From: an uncultured Collinsella sp.
Lineage (GTDB): Bacteria; Actinomycetota; Coriobacteriia; Coriobacteriales; Coriobacteriaceae
Direction: 5' to 3'
Assembly (NCBI GenBank): GCA_900768265.1
Contig: CAAGCF010000032.1
Location: forward strand, 1-42,730
Length of the DNA stretch: 42,730 nt
Positions 25,493 through 32,911 of the stretch are shown here, piece after piece (position 1 is the first letter of the stretch; each line of letters starts with the position of its first letter). Both the position numbers and the translations under genes were made by a program. The notes under the pieces were generated by a model, which searched no databases, was not told the DNA's origin, and saw nothing but the letters and a program-made list of their open reading frames with translations.

Positions 25493-26569
25493 ATGACGAT
25501 CATCAACTTTATGCCTGTGCATCGACAGGCGCCCGTGGCGCTCTGGCTCCTTAAGAAGGACGTGGCGGCCGCAGCGGAAAAAATTGCAGAGGCTGGCGCC
25601 CAGGCGGTTTTGGTGCCGGCGGGCGATGAGGTCTCTGCCGCGCTCGCGGATGCGTTGGGCGAATCCTGCCGCGTGATTGAGTGCGACCCGAGCCTGGGCT
25701 TTGTCTATGCCAACGGTTCGGCTGCCGCCAAGATGCTCGACGGCGAAAAGCCCTTGCCGTCCTGCTGTGAGGGTGAAGGCGACGACCGCTGCCTGAGCGG
25801 ATCAGAGTTACTTGCTGCCGAAGGAAAGCGCTGGGTGTGGTTTGACGGGGCCGATGAGCCCGTTGAGCTTGACCGCGTTGTGAGTGCGGAATCCCTGGTT
25901 GCCGCGGCGGGCGCCGACGACGCCAAGGCGGTGGGGATTGGCTATCCCAGCGGTCTGCTGCTGAGGCCCGACGACACCTCAAAGATTGAGCTATGCAGCG
26001 ACTACGTGCGCGTCTACACCGCCAAAAACTGCATGGCAAAGGCGCTTTTGGACATTTGCACGCTCTATCGTCACGAGAGCTGCGGACGCTGTGTCTTTGG
26101 CTATGAGGGCTCGCATCAGATTGCGACGATTCTTGCCGATATTTGCCGCAAGAAGGGTAAGCCGGGCGACTTGGCGCTCCTTCGCGACCTTTGCCCCGTG
26201 ATGCAGGCGCAGTGTCTGTGCGAGCAAGGCCGCGTGCTGGCGCGCACGGTGCAGTCGTTCCTCGACCTGTTCGAGGACGAGATCATACAGCACACCGCCA
26301 AGAAGGTCTGTGCCGCCGGGGAATGCCAGGCATTCTTGACCTTCCATATCTTGGCTTCCAAATGCCAGGCCTGCAACAAGTGCGTCGATTCGGACGTTTG
26401 CGAGGAGGACGCGATTCTGGGAAGGCCGCGGTTCATCCATGTGATTGACCAAAAGGCCTGCACCCAGTGCGGCGCTTGTCTGGATATCTGCGATAACGGC
26501 GCGATCGTCACGGCTGGGGCCGTCAAGCCCAGGTGCCCGCCCAAACCCATTCCCTTTAAGCGCAAATAA
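25493..26569 (+). CDS. NuoF-related iron-sulfur protein lacking NADH/FMN motifs
   Basis: 358 residues. The middle matches the iron-sulfur region of NuoF: HESCGRC, later QCLCEQGRVLARTVQSFLD. The tail has two ferredoxin-type clusters (Cys291, 294, 297, 303 with a longer last gap, and Cys323, 326, 329, 333). The N-terminal third is short and lacks the GRGGAGFPTG-type FMN/NADH motif of true NuoF. In the N3-type site Cys197 and Cys200 are present, but the third position is Gly203 (CGRCVFG). It therefore looks like an electron-transfer subunit that depends on the preceding NuoG/GltD protein for NAD(P)H oxidation. AAAGGAG precedes the start. Confidence 0.8.
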   Translation: MTIINFMPVHRQAPVALWLLKKDVAAAAEKIAEAGAQAVLVPAGDEVSAALADALGESCRVIECDPSLGFVYANGSAAAKMLDGEKPLPSCCEGEGDDRCLSGSELLAAEGKRWVWFDGADEPVELDRVVSAESLVAAAGADDAKAVGIGYPSGLLLRPDDTSKIELCSDYVRVYTAKNCMAKALLDICTLYRHESCGRCVFGYEGSHQIATILADICRKKGKPGDLALLRDLCPVMQAQCLCEQGRVLARTVQSFLDLFEDEIIQHTAKKVCAAGECQAFLTFHILASKCQACNKCVDSDVCEEDAILGRPRFIHVIDQKACTQCGACLDICDNGAIVTAGAVKPRCPPKPIPFKRK

Positions 26570-26591
26570 GAGCGCCGACCCCTTCCGTTTT

Positions 26592-26624
26592 GCCCCTTGC
26601 AGGCATACGGGAGGGGCCTTTGTT
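26592..26624 (+). terminator. Weak hairpin after the NuoF-like gene
   Basis: GCCCCTT (26592-26598) can pair with GAGGGGC (26611-26617), followed by CTTTG. The remaining bases to 26763 show no gene. It may partly end transcription before the iron-sulfur flavoprotein gene. Confidence 0.35.
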
Positions 26625-26763
26625 TATCTGCACGAGGTATTCCGCAAATACCGAGCGGGCCTTGGTTGCCTGGACGGTGAACGCGTTTTGCGTCTGCCGT
26701 ACGCTTTTTGCGAAGTACGCACGGGCAGAATCCGTGTCCAAAAGGCTCTGGAGAGGAGCGACC

Positions 26764-27756
26764 ATGTCGTTTAAAGTGATGGCGATTTGTGCCGGCAGGC
26801 ACGGTGGCAACGGCGAGGCTTTGGCCAAAGAGGCCCTTTGCGCGGTGCGCGAGGCTGGCGGCGAGGTCGAGCTGATCAATTTGTTCGACTATAACATCTT
26901 GCCCTGTACCGGTTGCGAGGGCTGCACCATGCAGATGGGAAAGATGGGCGCCGGCCTGCAAAAGGAATATCACGGCTGCGTCCTTAAAAACAAAGACGAT
27001 GTAGATGCGATTATTCGCGAACTGCAGACCTGCCAGGGCGTGATCTTCTCGGTTCCGACCTACGACCTTACGCCCAGCTCGGTGTACACCCGCTTTGCCC
27101 AGCGCTTCCTGGCATACGAGCTTTCGTTCTTGCTTGCCATCGGCGCCGTAAAGGAGAATCCGCATACCGTTGCCGGCCTTATTTCTGTTGGCGGCTCCAT
27201 GCACGATTGGCAGTCCCTGGCGCTGGAGAGCCTGCAGGCGACTATGTTTACCATGTCGATGACTGTCGTCGATCGCTATATGGCGCAACGTGATGGCCGC
27301 CCGGGCAATACCTTTGTGTGGGGAGACGACGTGGAGTGGGGCGGACAGATCGCCCGCGCCCACAAGATGGGAGAGAACATCGTCAAGGCCATTCGCACGC
27401 CTGTTGACGAGCGCTGCTGGCTGGGCGATCCGGATGACGGCGTGTGTCCCAACTGCCACAGCTCCCTGGTGTACCCCGGCGACAAGCATTGGGACGGTGT
27501 CGAGTTTCCGTGGGAGTGTGCGGTCTGTGGTGCCGGTGGCGACATCGTGACCGACGAGCGCACCGGTCGCCCCAAGCTCAAGATTGCCGAGAACGGCCTG
27601 ATCCGCGACCGCAACGACGACCACGCGCGTGCCGAGCATCTCAACGAGATCAACAAGACCCGCGACGAGTTCTTCGCCCACATGGACGAAGTAAAGCCGC
27701 TCATGGAAAAGTACGCTAAGATGACGTTCCCCACGCTGGAGATTAAGCGCGATTAG
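26764..27756 (+). CDS. Iron-sulfur flavoprotein (NADPH-dependent FMN reductase family) with rubredoxin-like tail
   Basis: 330 residues. The N-terminal flavodoxin-like fold (FKVMAICAGRHGGNGEAL as FMN phosphate loop) contains the compact cluster motif of iron-sulfur flavoproteins, Cys48, 51 and 54 plus a later Cys near 72. Near residues 228-255 two CxxC knuckles (CPNC and CAVC) form a rubredoxin- or zinc-ribbon-like unit. The protein would move electrons between ferredoxin or NADPH and a flavin acceptor. ATG at 26764 is chosen for GAGGAG five bases upstream; the frame opens earlier without a ribosome site. It is last in the co-directional cluster and converges on the PucR-type gene 22 bases away. 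Confidence 0.82.
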   Translation: MSFKVMAICAGRHGGNGEALAKEALCAVREAGGEVELINLFDYNILPCTGCEGCTMQMGKMGAGLQKEYHGCVLKNKDDVDAIIRELQTCQGVIFSVPTYDLTPSSVYTRFAQRFLAYELSFLLAIGAVKENPHTVAGLISVGGSMHDWQSLALESLQATMFTMSMTVVDRYMAQRDGRPGNTFVWGDDVEWGGQIARAHKMGENIVKAIRTPVDERCWLGDPDDGVCPNCHSSLVYPGDKHWDGVEFPWECAVCGAGGDIVTDERTGRPKLKIAENGLIRDRNDDHARAEHLNEINKTRDEFFAHMDEVKPLMEKYAKMTFPTLEIKRD

Positions 27757-27778
27757 TTTTGCCCAAGCCCCGCCCGGC

Positions 27779-29092
27779 CTACTTGCGGCAGTGCAGGTCG
27801 GCGCTGGTGCAGGGCTTAATCCTCGGCTCAAGAAAGCCAAGGTAGATCAGGGCGCGAATCGAGAGGTGGAACAAAAAGAGGTCCTCTCCCGATGCCAGGT
27901 CGTTACCGGTGATTTCCTTGATGCGGTTAATGCGGTAGAGCAGCGTGTTTTTGTGAAGCGACAAGATCGCGGCGGTGCGCGCCGTGTTGCAGCTGTGTTG
28001 CATAAAGGCAAAGAGCGTCTCGACCAGCTCGGAATCGTGCGACTGGTCGTGTTTCCAAAGTGCCCAGATCGCCGGATGGCAGTAGTTCATAAGGTTGATG
28101 TGGTCGTTGCAGATATCGAGCATTTCCATGTAGGTGTATTCGCAATAGCGATACACATGGGTGTCTTCGAGGATTTTGGTAAAGGTCGAGCCGTAGCGAA
28201 TGGCGGCGCGTGCCTGATTGAGGTGCGAACGCACGTCGGTTGCCTGGGAAAACGCGTTGCTGATACCAATGAACAAATTGTTCGTGGCAGCAACGCGGGC
28301 AAGGATCGCCTCATCGTTGGCGGGTAGCTGCGTGGAGGGCGGACGGCTTACCAGCGCCACGAGCTCACCTTCGTACATGGTGATAAGGCTATGGTGCAGC
28401 AGCGGCTGCAATTGTCCTCGGATGCTCTCCGCCTCGCGCGCCTCGAGCTGGGAATCTTTTTTGAGCAGGCATACAACGTAGAGCGAGGGGAGCGGGGCAA
28501 AGCCGACGAGCTGCATTTTGCGTGTGCAGGTAATGGGGTTGGGGATTTCATCGTCCAGGAGGCGCGAGAGAAAATATGGCCCCTGTTGCGGGCCGCCCAT
28601 CGAAAGAAAGCCGCCTTTCTGCAGTTCTTGCGCGAGCAGTCGGACGAAGAACTCAAAGACCTCGCGATCGCTATCGCCAAAGGCGTGATTGCGCTCGATC
28701 ATCATCACTCGGCCCAGGCACGTGCCGTGCACCTTGATCGCATCGGTCATGGTGTTGAGGCGGAACATGTCGTTATAGCGTGTAAGCGGGCCTGTCGAGC
28801 GGGCAATCTCCTCGTCTAAGCCGCATTCGATGATGTAGCGCACGGCTTCGTCTTGCAGCATATCGCCTTCGGAGAGCTCGGCGCGGGTGATGGCTGCAAA
28901 GGGGGAGTCGTCGGCATCGTCGAGCTCAAAGCCGCCGCGGGCAGCGTAGCGGTAGACGGGATCGACGACGAGCACCGGGTTGCCCATAACGGTAGAGGCC
29001 GTTTGCGTGAGGTTCTTGAGCCCTGCATCGCTCAAGAGCGCCTCGAGCAGCGCTTGCTTTGCGGTGGACCTATCAGTGGTGCTCGGTTGCAT
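27779..29092 (-). CDS. PucR/CdaR-type transcriptional regulator
   Basis: 437 residues. The C-terminus carries the PucR-type helix-turn-helix (TARTAAILSLHKNTLLYRIN, then RIKEITG) followed by LFLFHLSIRALIYLGFL. The centre resembles the GGDEF-like/CdaR region of these regulators (VATNNLFIGISNAFSQATDV), and the N-terminal third may bind a ligand. Proteins of this type often control nearby catabolic genes in response to their substrate, so it probably governs the redox genes on one or both sides. AAGGG lies just before the ATG. It is transcribed away from repeat array B and the OYE-type reductase and toward the upstream cluster. Confidence 0.88.
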   Translation of the reverse strand: MQPSTTDRSTAKQALLEALLSDAGLKNLTQTASTVMGNPVLVVDPVYRYAARGGFELDDADDSPFAAITRAELSEGDMLQDEAVRYIIECGLDEEIARSTGPLTRYNDMFRLNTMTDAIKVHGTCLGRVMMIERNHAFGDSDREVFEFFVRLLAQELQKGGFLSMGGPQQGPYFLSRLLDDEIPNPITCTRKMQLVGFAPLPSLYVVCLLKKDSQLEAREAESIRGQLQPLLHHSLITMYEGELVALVSRPPSTQLPANDEAILARVAATNNLFIGISNAFSQATDVRSHLNQARAAIRYGSTFTKILEDTHVYRYCEYTYMEMLDICNDHINLMNYCHPAIWALWKHDQSHDSELVETLFAFMQHSCNTARTAAILSLHKNTLLYRINRIKEITGNDLASGEDLFLFHLSIRALIYLGFLEPRIKPCTSADLHCRK

Positions 29093-29231
29093 AGGTGTCC
29101 CTTCTGCCGCGTCTTCGCCGTAGACGACGCGTGACCAAATTATTATCGCAGGCTGTGCAGTATTAGGTTGTTTAAAAAGGTGAGTGTGGCGGTCGTTTCC
29201 TCGAACGGGGACGGTGTTGTTGCCGGGGGTC

Positions 29232-29610
29232 GTCTCGATCTGTAACAGGTGGGTCCGGTTTTGGTCTGTAATTGTTACAGATTGAGATTTCCGGCGAGCC
29301 GGGCTCCGTTTGTCTCAATCTGTAACACGAGGGACGGATTTTGCCGAGTTGTTGTTACGGATCTAGATCTTTCGGCAGGCTAGATTGGTTTGTCTCGATC
29401 TGTAACAGTAAAGGGGTAAAAGTGGGTCTAGATGTTACAGATCTAGATTGTTGAGGATGGGTCGAGAGGAATGTCTCGATCTGTAACATCTAGGGTCGTT
29501 TTTGGCCTGTAGATGTTACAGATTGAGATTTTCCGCCGGGACGGTTTCGGTTTGTCGCGATCTGTAACAGTTGCTCGGCAAAATAGGGTCTTACTGTTAC
29601 AGATCGAGAC
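29232..29610. repeat. Alternating-arm palindromic repeat array B (five units, 80-81 bp period)
   Basis: Left arms (GTCTCGATCTGTAACA and variants) start at 29232, 29312, 29392, 29473 and 29554. Inverse arms (TGTTACAGATTGAGAT and variants) start at 29273, 29353, 29433, 29514 and 29595, always 41 bases after their partner. Loops are 25 bases and linkers 23-24. Loop sequences differ, but the unit-2 loop nearly equals the second loop of array A (both contain GAGGGACGGATTTTGCCGAG). The array fills most of the gap between the divergent PucR-type and OYE-type genes. The flanks 29093-29231 and 29611-29751 show no gene. Confidence 0.95.
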
Positions 29611-29751
29611 AAACCGGCAGCCGGCCCCGCCCCATCCACCTGCCGCTACCTGCTGTCTGCCGATTTCCGTTGCGCCACTGTGCTCCCATGTCATATCCTC
29701 TAGACAACTACGCGGCACCATCGCCGCCGCGCCTACAAGAGAGGAATGTCC

Positions 29752-31782
29752 ATGACCGCACCTGCATCCAAGCTGCTCCAGCCCATTACGGTTGGCCCCT
29801 TTGAGCTCAAGAACCGCATTATGTTCCCGCCGCTGACCACCGGCTACGAGGAGCGCGACGGTTCCATCGGCGAGCGCAGCCTGGCTTTTTACGAGCGCCT
29901 GGCCCGTGGCGGTGTGAGCTACATCGTCATCGGCGACGTCGCTCCCGTCATGACCGCGAGCCCCACGCCCAAGCTGGCGACCGACGCCCAGATCCCCACG
30001 TTTAAGGCGCTGGCCGACACCGTCCACAAGCACGGTGCCAAGGTCGCGCTGCAGCTGTTCCACCCCGAGTACGACGTGCCCGGCGTCGGCCGCATGGTCA
30101 TGGGCTCCATGGCCGCCGCCAAGGCCGCGCAGGAGGCCAAGGCCGCCGGCGACGAGGAGACCTTTGCCGCCAAGATGGCCGAGTCCAACGAGATCCGCAA
30201 CCAGGCCTACGCCAAGCTGCACCACGACATGCAGCACTTTGTGAACGAGGCCACCGTGGAGCAGCTCACCCAGATCAAGGAGGCTATCGCCGCCTCGGCC
30301 GCCCGCGCGCAGCAGGCCGGCATCGACGCCATCGAGGTCCACGGCGACCGTCTGGTGGGTTCGCTGTGCTCCGCGATCCTCAACAAGCGCACGGACGAGT
30401 ACGGTGGCTCGTTCGAGAACCGCGTCCGCTACGCGCTCGAGGTCGTCGCCGCCATTAAGGAAGCCGCACCGCAGCTGATGGTGGAGTACAAGCTCCCCGT
30501 GATCATGGAGAACCCCGACGGCACGCCGCGCGGCAAGGGTGGCCTGCAGCCCGACGAGGCCTGCGAGTTTGCCAAGCTGCTCGAGGGTGCGGGCATCGAT
30601 ATGATCCAGGTTGCACAGGCCAACCACACCGGCAACATGGGCGACACCATTCCGCCCATGGGCGCCATGCCCTACAACTGGACGCTGCCCGTGGCCGAGC
30701 GCGTCAAGGCCCTGGTCTCCGTGCCGGTGGCAACCGTGGGCCGTGTCGTCTCGGTCGAGGCCGGCGAGAAGATTCTGGAAGACGGCGCGGCCGATATCAT
30801 CGCCTATGGCCGCTCGCTCATGTGCGACCCCGACATTGCGCTGAAGGCCGCCACGGGTGAGCCCATCCGCGAGTGCCTCAACTGCAACAAGGGCTGCGTC
30901 GACGCGATTCAAAACCGCAAGTACATTTCGTGCGTGCTTAATGCCGAGAACGGCGACGAGGCGACCATCGCCATTAAGCCGGGCGAGGGCGACAAGAAGG
31001 TCGCCGTGGTGGGCGGCGGCATCGCCGGCCTGGAGGCCGCACGCGTGGCGGCCAAGCGCGGCTACGACGTGACTGTCTACGAGGCGAGCGATCATCTGGG
31101 CGGGCAGATTGTGCTGGCTGCTGCGCCTCCGCGCAAGGACGAGATTATGCGCTCCGTCGAGTACTACGAGAAGATTCTGCCTGGCCTGGGCGTGAAGGTT
31201 GAGCTCAACCATGCCGCTACCGCTGAGGACCTCAACGCCGCCGACGCCGCGATTGTGGCCGTGGGCGCGCACGACGTGGTCATCCCCGTTCCGGGTGCCG
31301 ACTCGGAGAAGGTCATCTCGAGCTGGGACGTGCTGGCCGGCAAGGTGGAGCTTACGGGTCGCGTCGCCGTCATCGGCGGTGGCCTGGTGGGCACCGAGAC
31401 TGCCGAGTACCTGCTGCAGCACGGCTGCGAGGTGGCGATCGTGGAGATGCTCGACAAGATTGCCGCGGGCGAGTCCGAGACCATTCTGCCGCTGATCATG
31501 AGCGACTTTGCCGAGCACAACGTGGAGCAGCACGTGAAGACCCGCCTGACCGCCATTACCGACGAGGGCGTGGAGGCCATTCGCACCACCGAGGACGGCG
31601 CCGAGGAACCGGTGAAGATCGCCTGCGATTACGTGGTGATGGCCGTGGGCTCCAAGGCCAACGCGTTTGATCTGGACGGCGTGACGGTGCCCGTGGCCTG
31701 CGTGGGCGACTGTTCGGGCGAGCGCACCGCCGACATCGCGAGCGCCATTCGCACGGCATATCACGCGGCCAACGAGCTGTAG
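29752..31782 (+). CDS. Old-yellow-enzyme family NADH:flavin oxidoreductase (2,4-dienoyl-CoA reductase-like)
   Basis: 676 residues with the three-part plan of FadH, BaiCD and 2-enoate reductases: an FMN TIM barrel (1-360), a [4Fe-4S] site (Cys375, 378, 382, 394) and FAD/NAD modules (VVGGGIAGLE near 421 and VIGGGLVGTE near 542). It reduces an activated C=C using NAD(P)H. The active-site loop that usually reads HGAHGYL is HGDRLVGSLCS (197-207), and an Ala/Lys/Glu-rich insert lies at about 120-165. Asp-Arg at this place is, as I recall, characteristic of bacterial bilirubin reductases (BilR); that is a hypothesis only. ATG at 29752 is preferred to 29746 because GAGAGG then has a normal distance. 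The gene is preceded by repeat array B and followed by a strong terminator. Confidence 0.88.
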   Translation: MTAPASKLLQPITVGPFELKNRIMFPPLTTGYEERDGSIGERSLAFYERLARGGVSYIVIGDVAPVMTASPTPKLATDAQIPTFKALADTVHKHGAKVALQLFHPEYDVPGVGRMVMGSMAAAKAAQEAKAAGDEETFAAKMAESNEIRNQAYAKLHHDMQHFVNEATVEQLTQIKEAIAASAARAQQAGIDAIEVHGDRLVGSLCSAILNKRTDEYGGSFENRVRYALEVVAAIKEAAPQLMVEYKLPVIMENPDGTPRGKGGLQPDEACEFAKLLEGAGIDMIQVAQANHTGNMGDTIPPMGAMPYNWTLPVAERVKALVSVPVATVGRVVSVEAGEKILEDGAADIIAYGRSLMCDPDIALKAATGEPIRECLNCNKGCVDAIQNRKYISCVLNAENGDEATIAIKPGEGDKKVAVVGGGIAGLEAARVAAKRGYDVTVYEASDHLGGQIVLAAAPPRKDEIMRSVEYYEKILPGLGVKVELNHAATAEDLNAADAAIVAVGAHDVVIPVPGADSEKVISSWDVLAGKVELTGRVAVIGGGLVGTETAEYLLQHGCEVAIVEMLDKIAAGESETILPLIMSDFAEHNVEQHVKTRLTAITDEGVEAIRTTEDGAEEPVKIACDYVVMAVGSKANAFDLDGVTVPVACVGDCSGERTADIASAIRTAYHAANEL

Positions 31783-31856
31783 TTAACATCGCGGCCAGGC
31801 GGGGCGGTAGCACGGATCTGCCTCGCCCGGCTGCGTCCCGTCGGGTGTCAACCGGT

Positions 31857-31893
31857 GCGGGGCCTGCAAGCGCAGCAGGTCCCGCCCTTTTTG
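31857..31893 (+). terminator. Terminator of the OYE-type reductase gene
   Basis: GCGGGGCCTGC (31857-31867) pairs with GCAGGTCCCGC (31875-31885) with one wobble, followed by CCTTTTTG. Confidence 0.85.
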
Positions 31894-32227
31894 TTTTGCT
31901 CCGGTGGATGGCAATGCGCACTAATCATGAGGAGTGGGGACGTCTGCTGCCTTGCAGATCGCTCAAAATTATTGGGGGAGGGGTTAATAATCATATCCTC
32001 TATACCAAAGGGCATAAAGAGATACCATTTTTGGTGGCAAGCGAATGACGATTAGCTGCGAGTCATCTACCAGCGTAAATAATCGATAAAGAAATGTCGT
32101 AAATTGGTGCCAAATGCCCAGATAACGCCGCGTCTATTTTAATTAACTGTTACGCGCGAACAGCAAAATGCTACTATCTAGCAAGCACGTAAGAAAGCAA
32201 TTTAACGTTTAAGGCTAAGAAGTAGAA
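31894..32227. other. A+T-rich gap upstream of the HTH gene
   Basis: No gene is supported. The stretch is strikingly A+T richer than the rest of the window, with TTTTAATTAACTGTTA near 32135. A promoter for the next gene is expected here, but no clear -35/-10 pair at standard spacing is seen. Confidence 0.4.
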
Positions 32228-32632
32228 GTGGCAGGTATGTCAGAAGCAACTAGGACTCGCACGCATGCGCCCGAGGTTAGGCAGCGCGCCGTCGAGATCC
32301 TCCAAGAGGGGGTCGGTCACCGCGCCCTCGCCGCAAAGCTTGGCATTCCCCAGGCCACGGCTCGCCAGTGGGCCCGCGCATACGCCGTGGGCGGTGCCGA
32401 CGCCGTGCTCAATGCGGGCGCTCGCCATCACACCTATTCGTACGACGTCAAGCTCGCCGTGGTAAAGGATCGCCTGGAAAACGGCCTGACGGTTCGCGAG
32501 GCCATGATCAAGCACAAGATTCCCAGCGAGTCTTCGGTCAAGGCTTGGTGTCGTCAGTATCGCGAGAGCGGTGAGTCCGCGCTGGTCGATAAGCCGCGTG
32601 GTCGCAAGCCGCGCGTTAAGCAGGCAGAGTAG
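32228..32632 (+). CDS. Orphan tandem helix-turn-helix protein
   Basis: About 134 residues that contain two successive helix-turn-helix units like those of IS3-family OrfA / InsE proteins: RALAAKLGIPQATARQWARA (about 37-56) and a second around KHKIPSESSVKAWCRQYRES. A basic tail (KPRGRKPRVKQ) ends it. No OrfB/DDE partner, terminal repeats or target duplication is visible, so it is more likely a domesticated DNA-binding protein than part of an active insertion sequence. The start is ambiguous between GTG 32228 and ATG 32237; neither has a strong ribosome site. It stands alone between two terminators. Confidence 0.7.
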   Translation: MAGMSEATRTRTHAPEVRQRAVEILQEGVGHRALAAKLGIPQATARQWARAYAVGGADAVLNAGARHHTYSYDVKLAVVKDRLENGLTVREAMIKHKIPSESSVKAWCRQYRESGESALVDKPRGRKPRVKQAE

Positions 32633-32669
32633 CAAGAGGGTGCGCCCACGTGGGCGCATTTTTCTTGCC
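32632..32669 (+). terminator. Terminator of the HTH gene
   Basis: TGCGCCCACGTGGGCGCA (32641-32658) is a perfect palindrome followed by TTTTTC. GCAAGA and TCTTGC pair around it. Confidence 0.85.
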
Positions 32670-32911
32670 GCGCCAACTTTTTGGACCGCCACGAGCCTAT
32701 CGGAACATCCTCCAAAGTGGTTAATAAACCGCACGCAGTGGCCCGTGCGCCCGTCGCTGCGATAGGGGGCGTCGTCTCTCTGCTCCAAAGCAGACGTTCC
32801 CTTACCCCGTACGCCTAAAACTCCCCAGTTGACCGAAACCTGCCGCCGCTACTCATCAATTGAGCTATAACGTTAAACAATTGCAACGTTTTTGCATGGG
32901 GGAGTGATGGT
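32670..32911 (+). promoter_or_regulatory. Upstream region of the hydrogenase operon
   Basis: No gene is seen. Near the start AACGTT occurs twice about 16 bases apart (in the segment 32870-32892), around ACAATTG, as a possible operator. GGGGGAG at about 32899-32905 is the ribosome site. I cannot place the promoter firmly. Confidence 0.35.

Noticed and set aside
29232..29610. CRISPR array
   Set aside because: Repeats alternate in orientation, are only 16 bases with variants, linkers are not all unique between loci, and no cas genes are near.
29443..31764. 773-codon reverse-strand frame opposite the OYE-type reductase
   Set aside because: It is antisense to a clear enzyme gene, continues through the repeat array and has no recognisable domain.
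32228..32632. Active IS3 insertion sequence
   Set aside because: No OrfB, terminal inverted repeats or target duplication around the gene.
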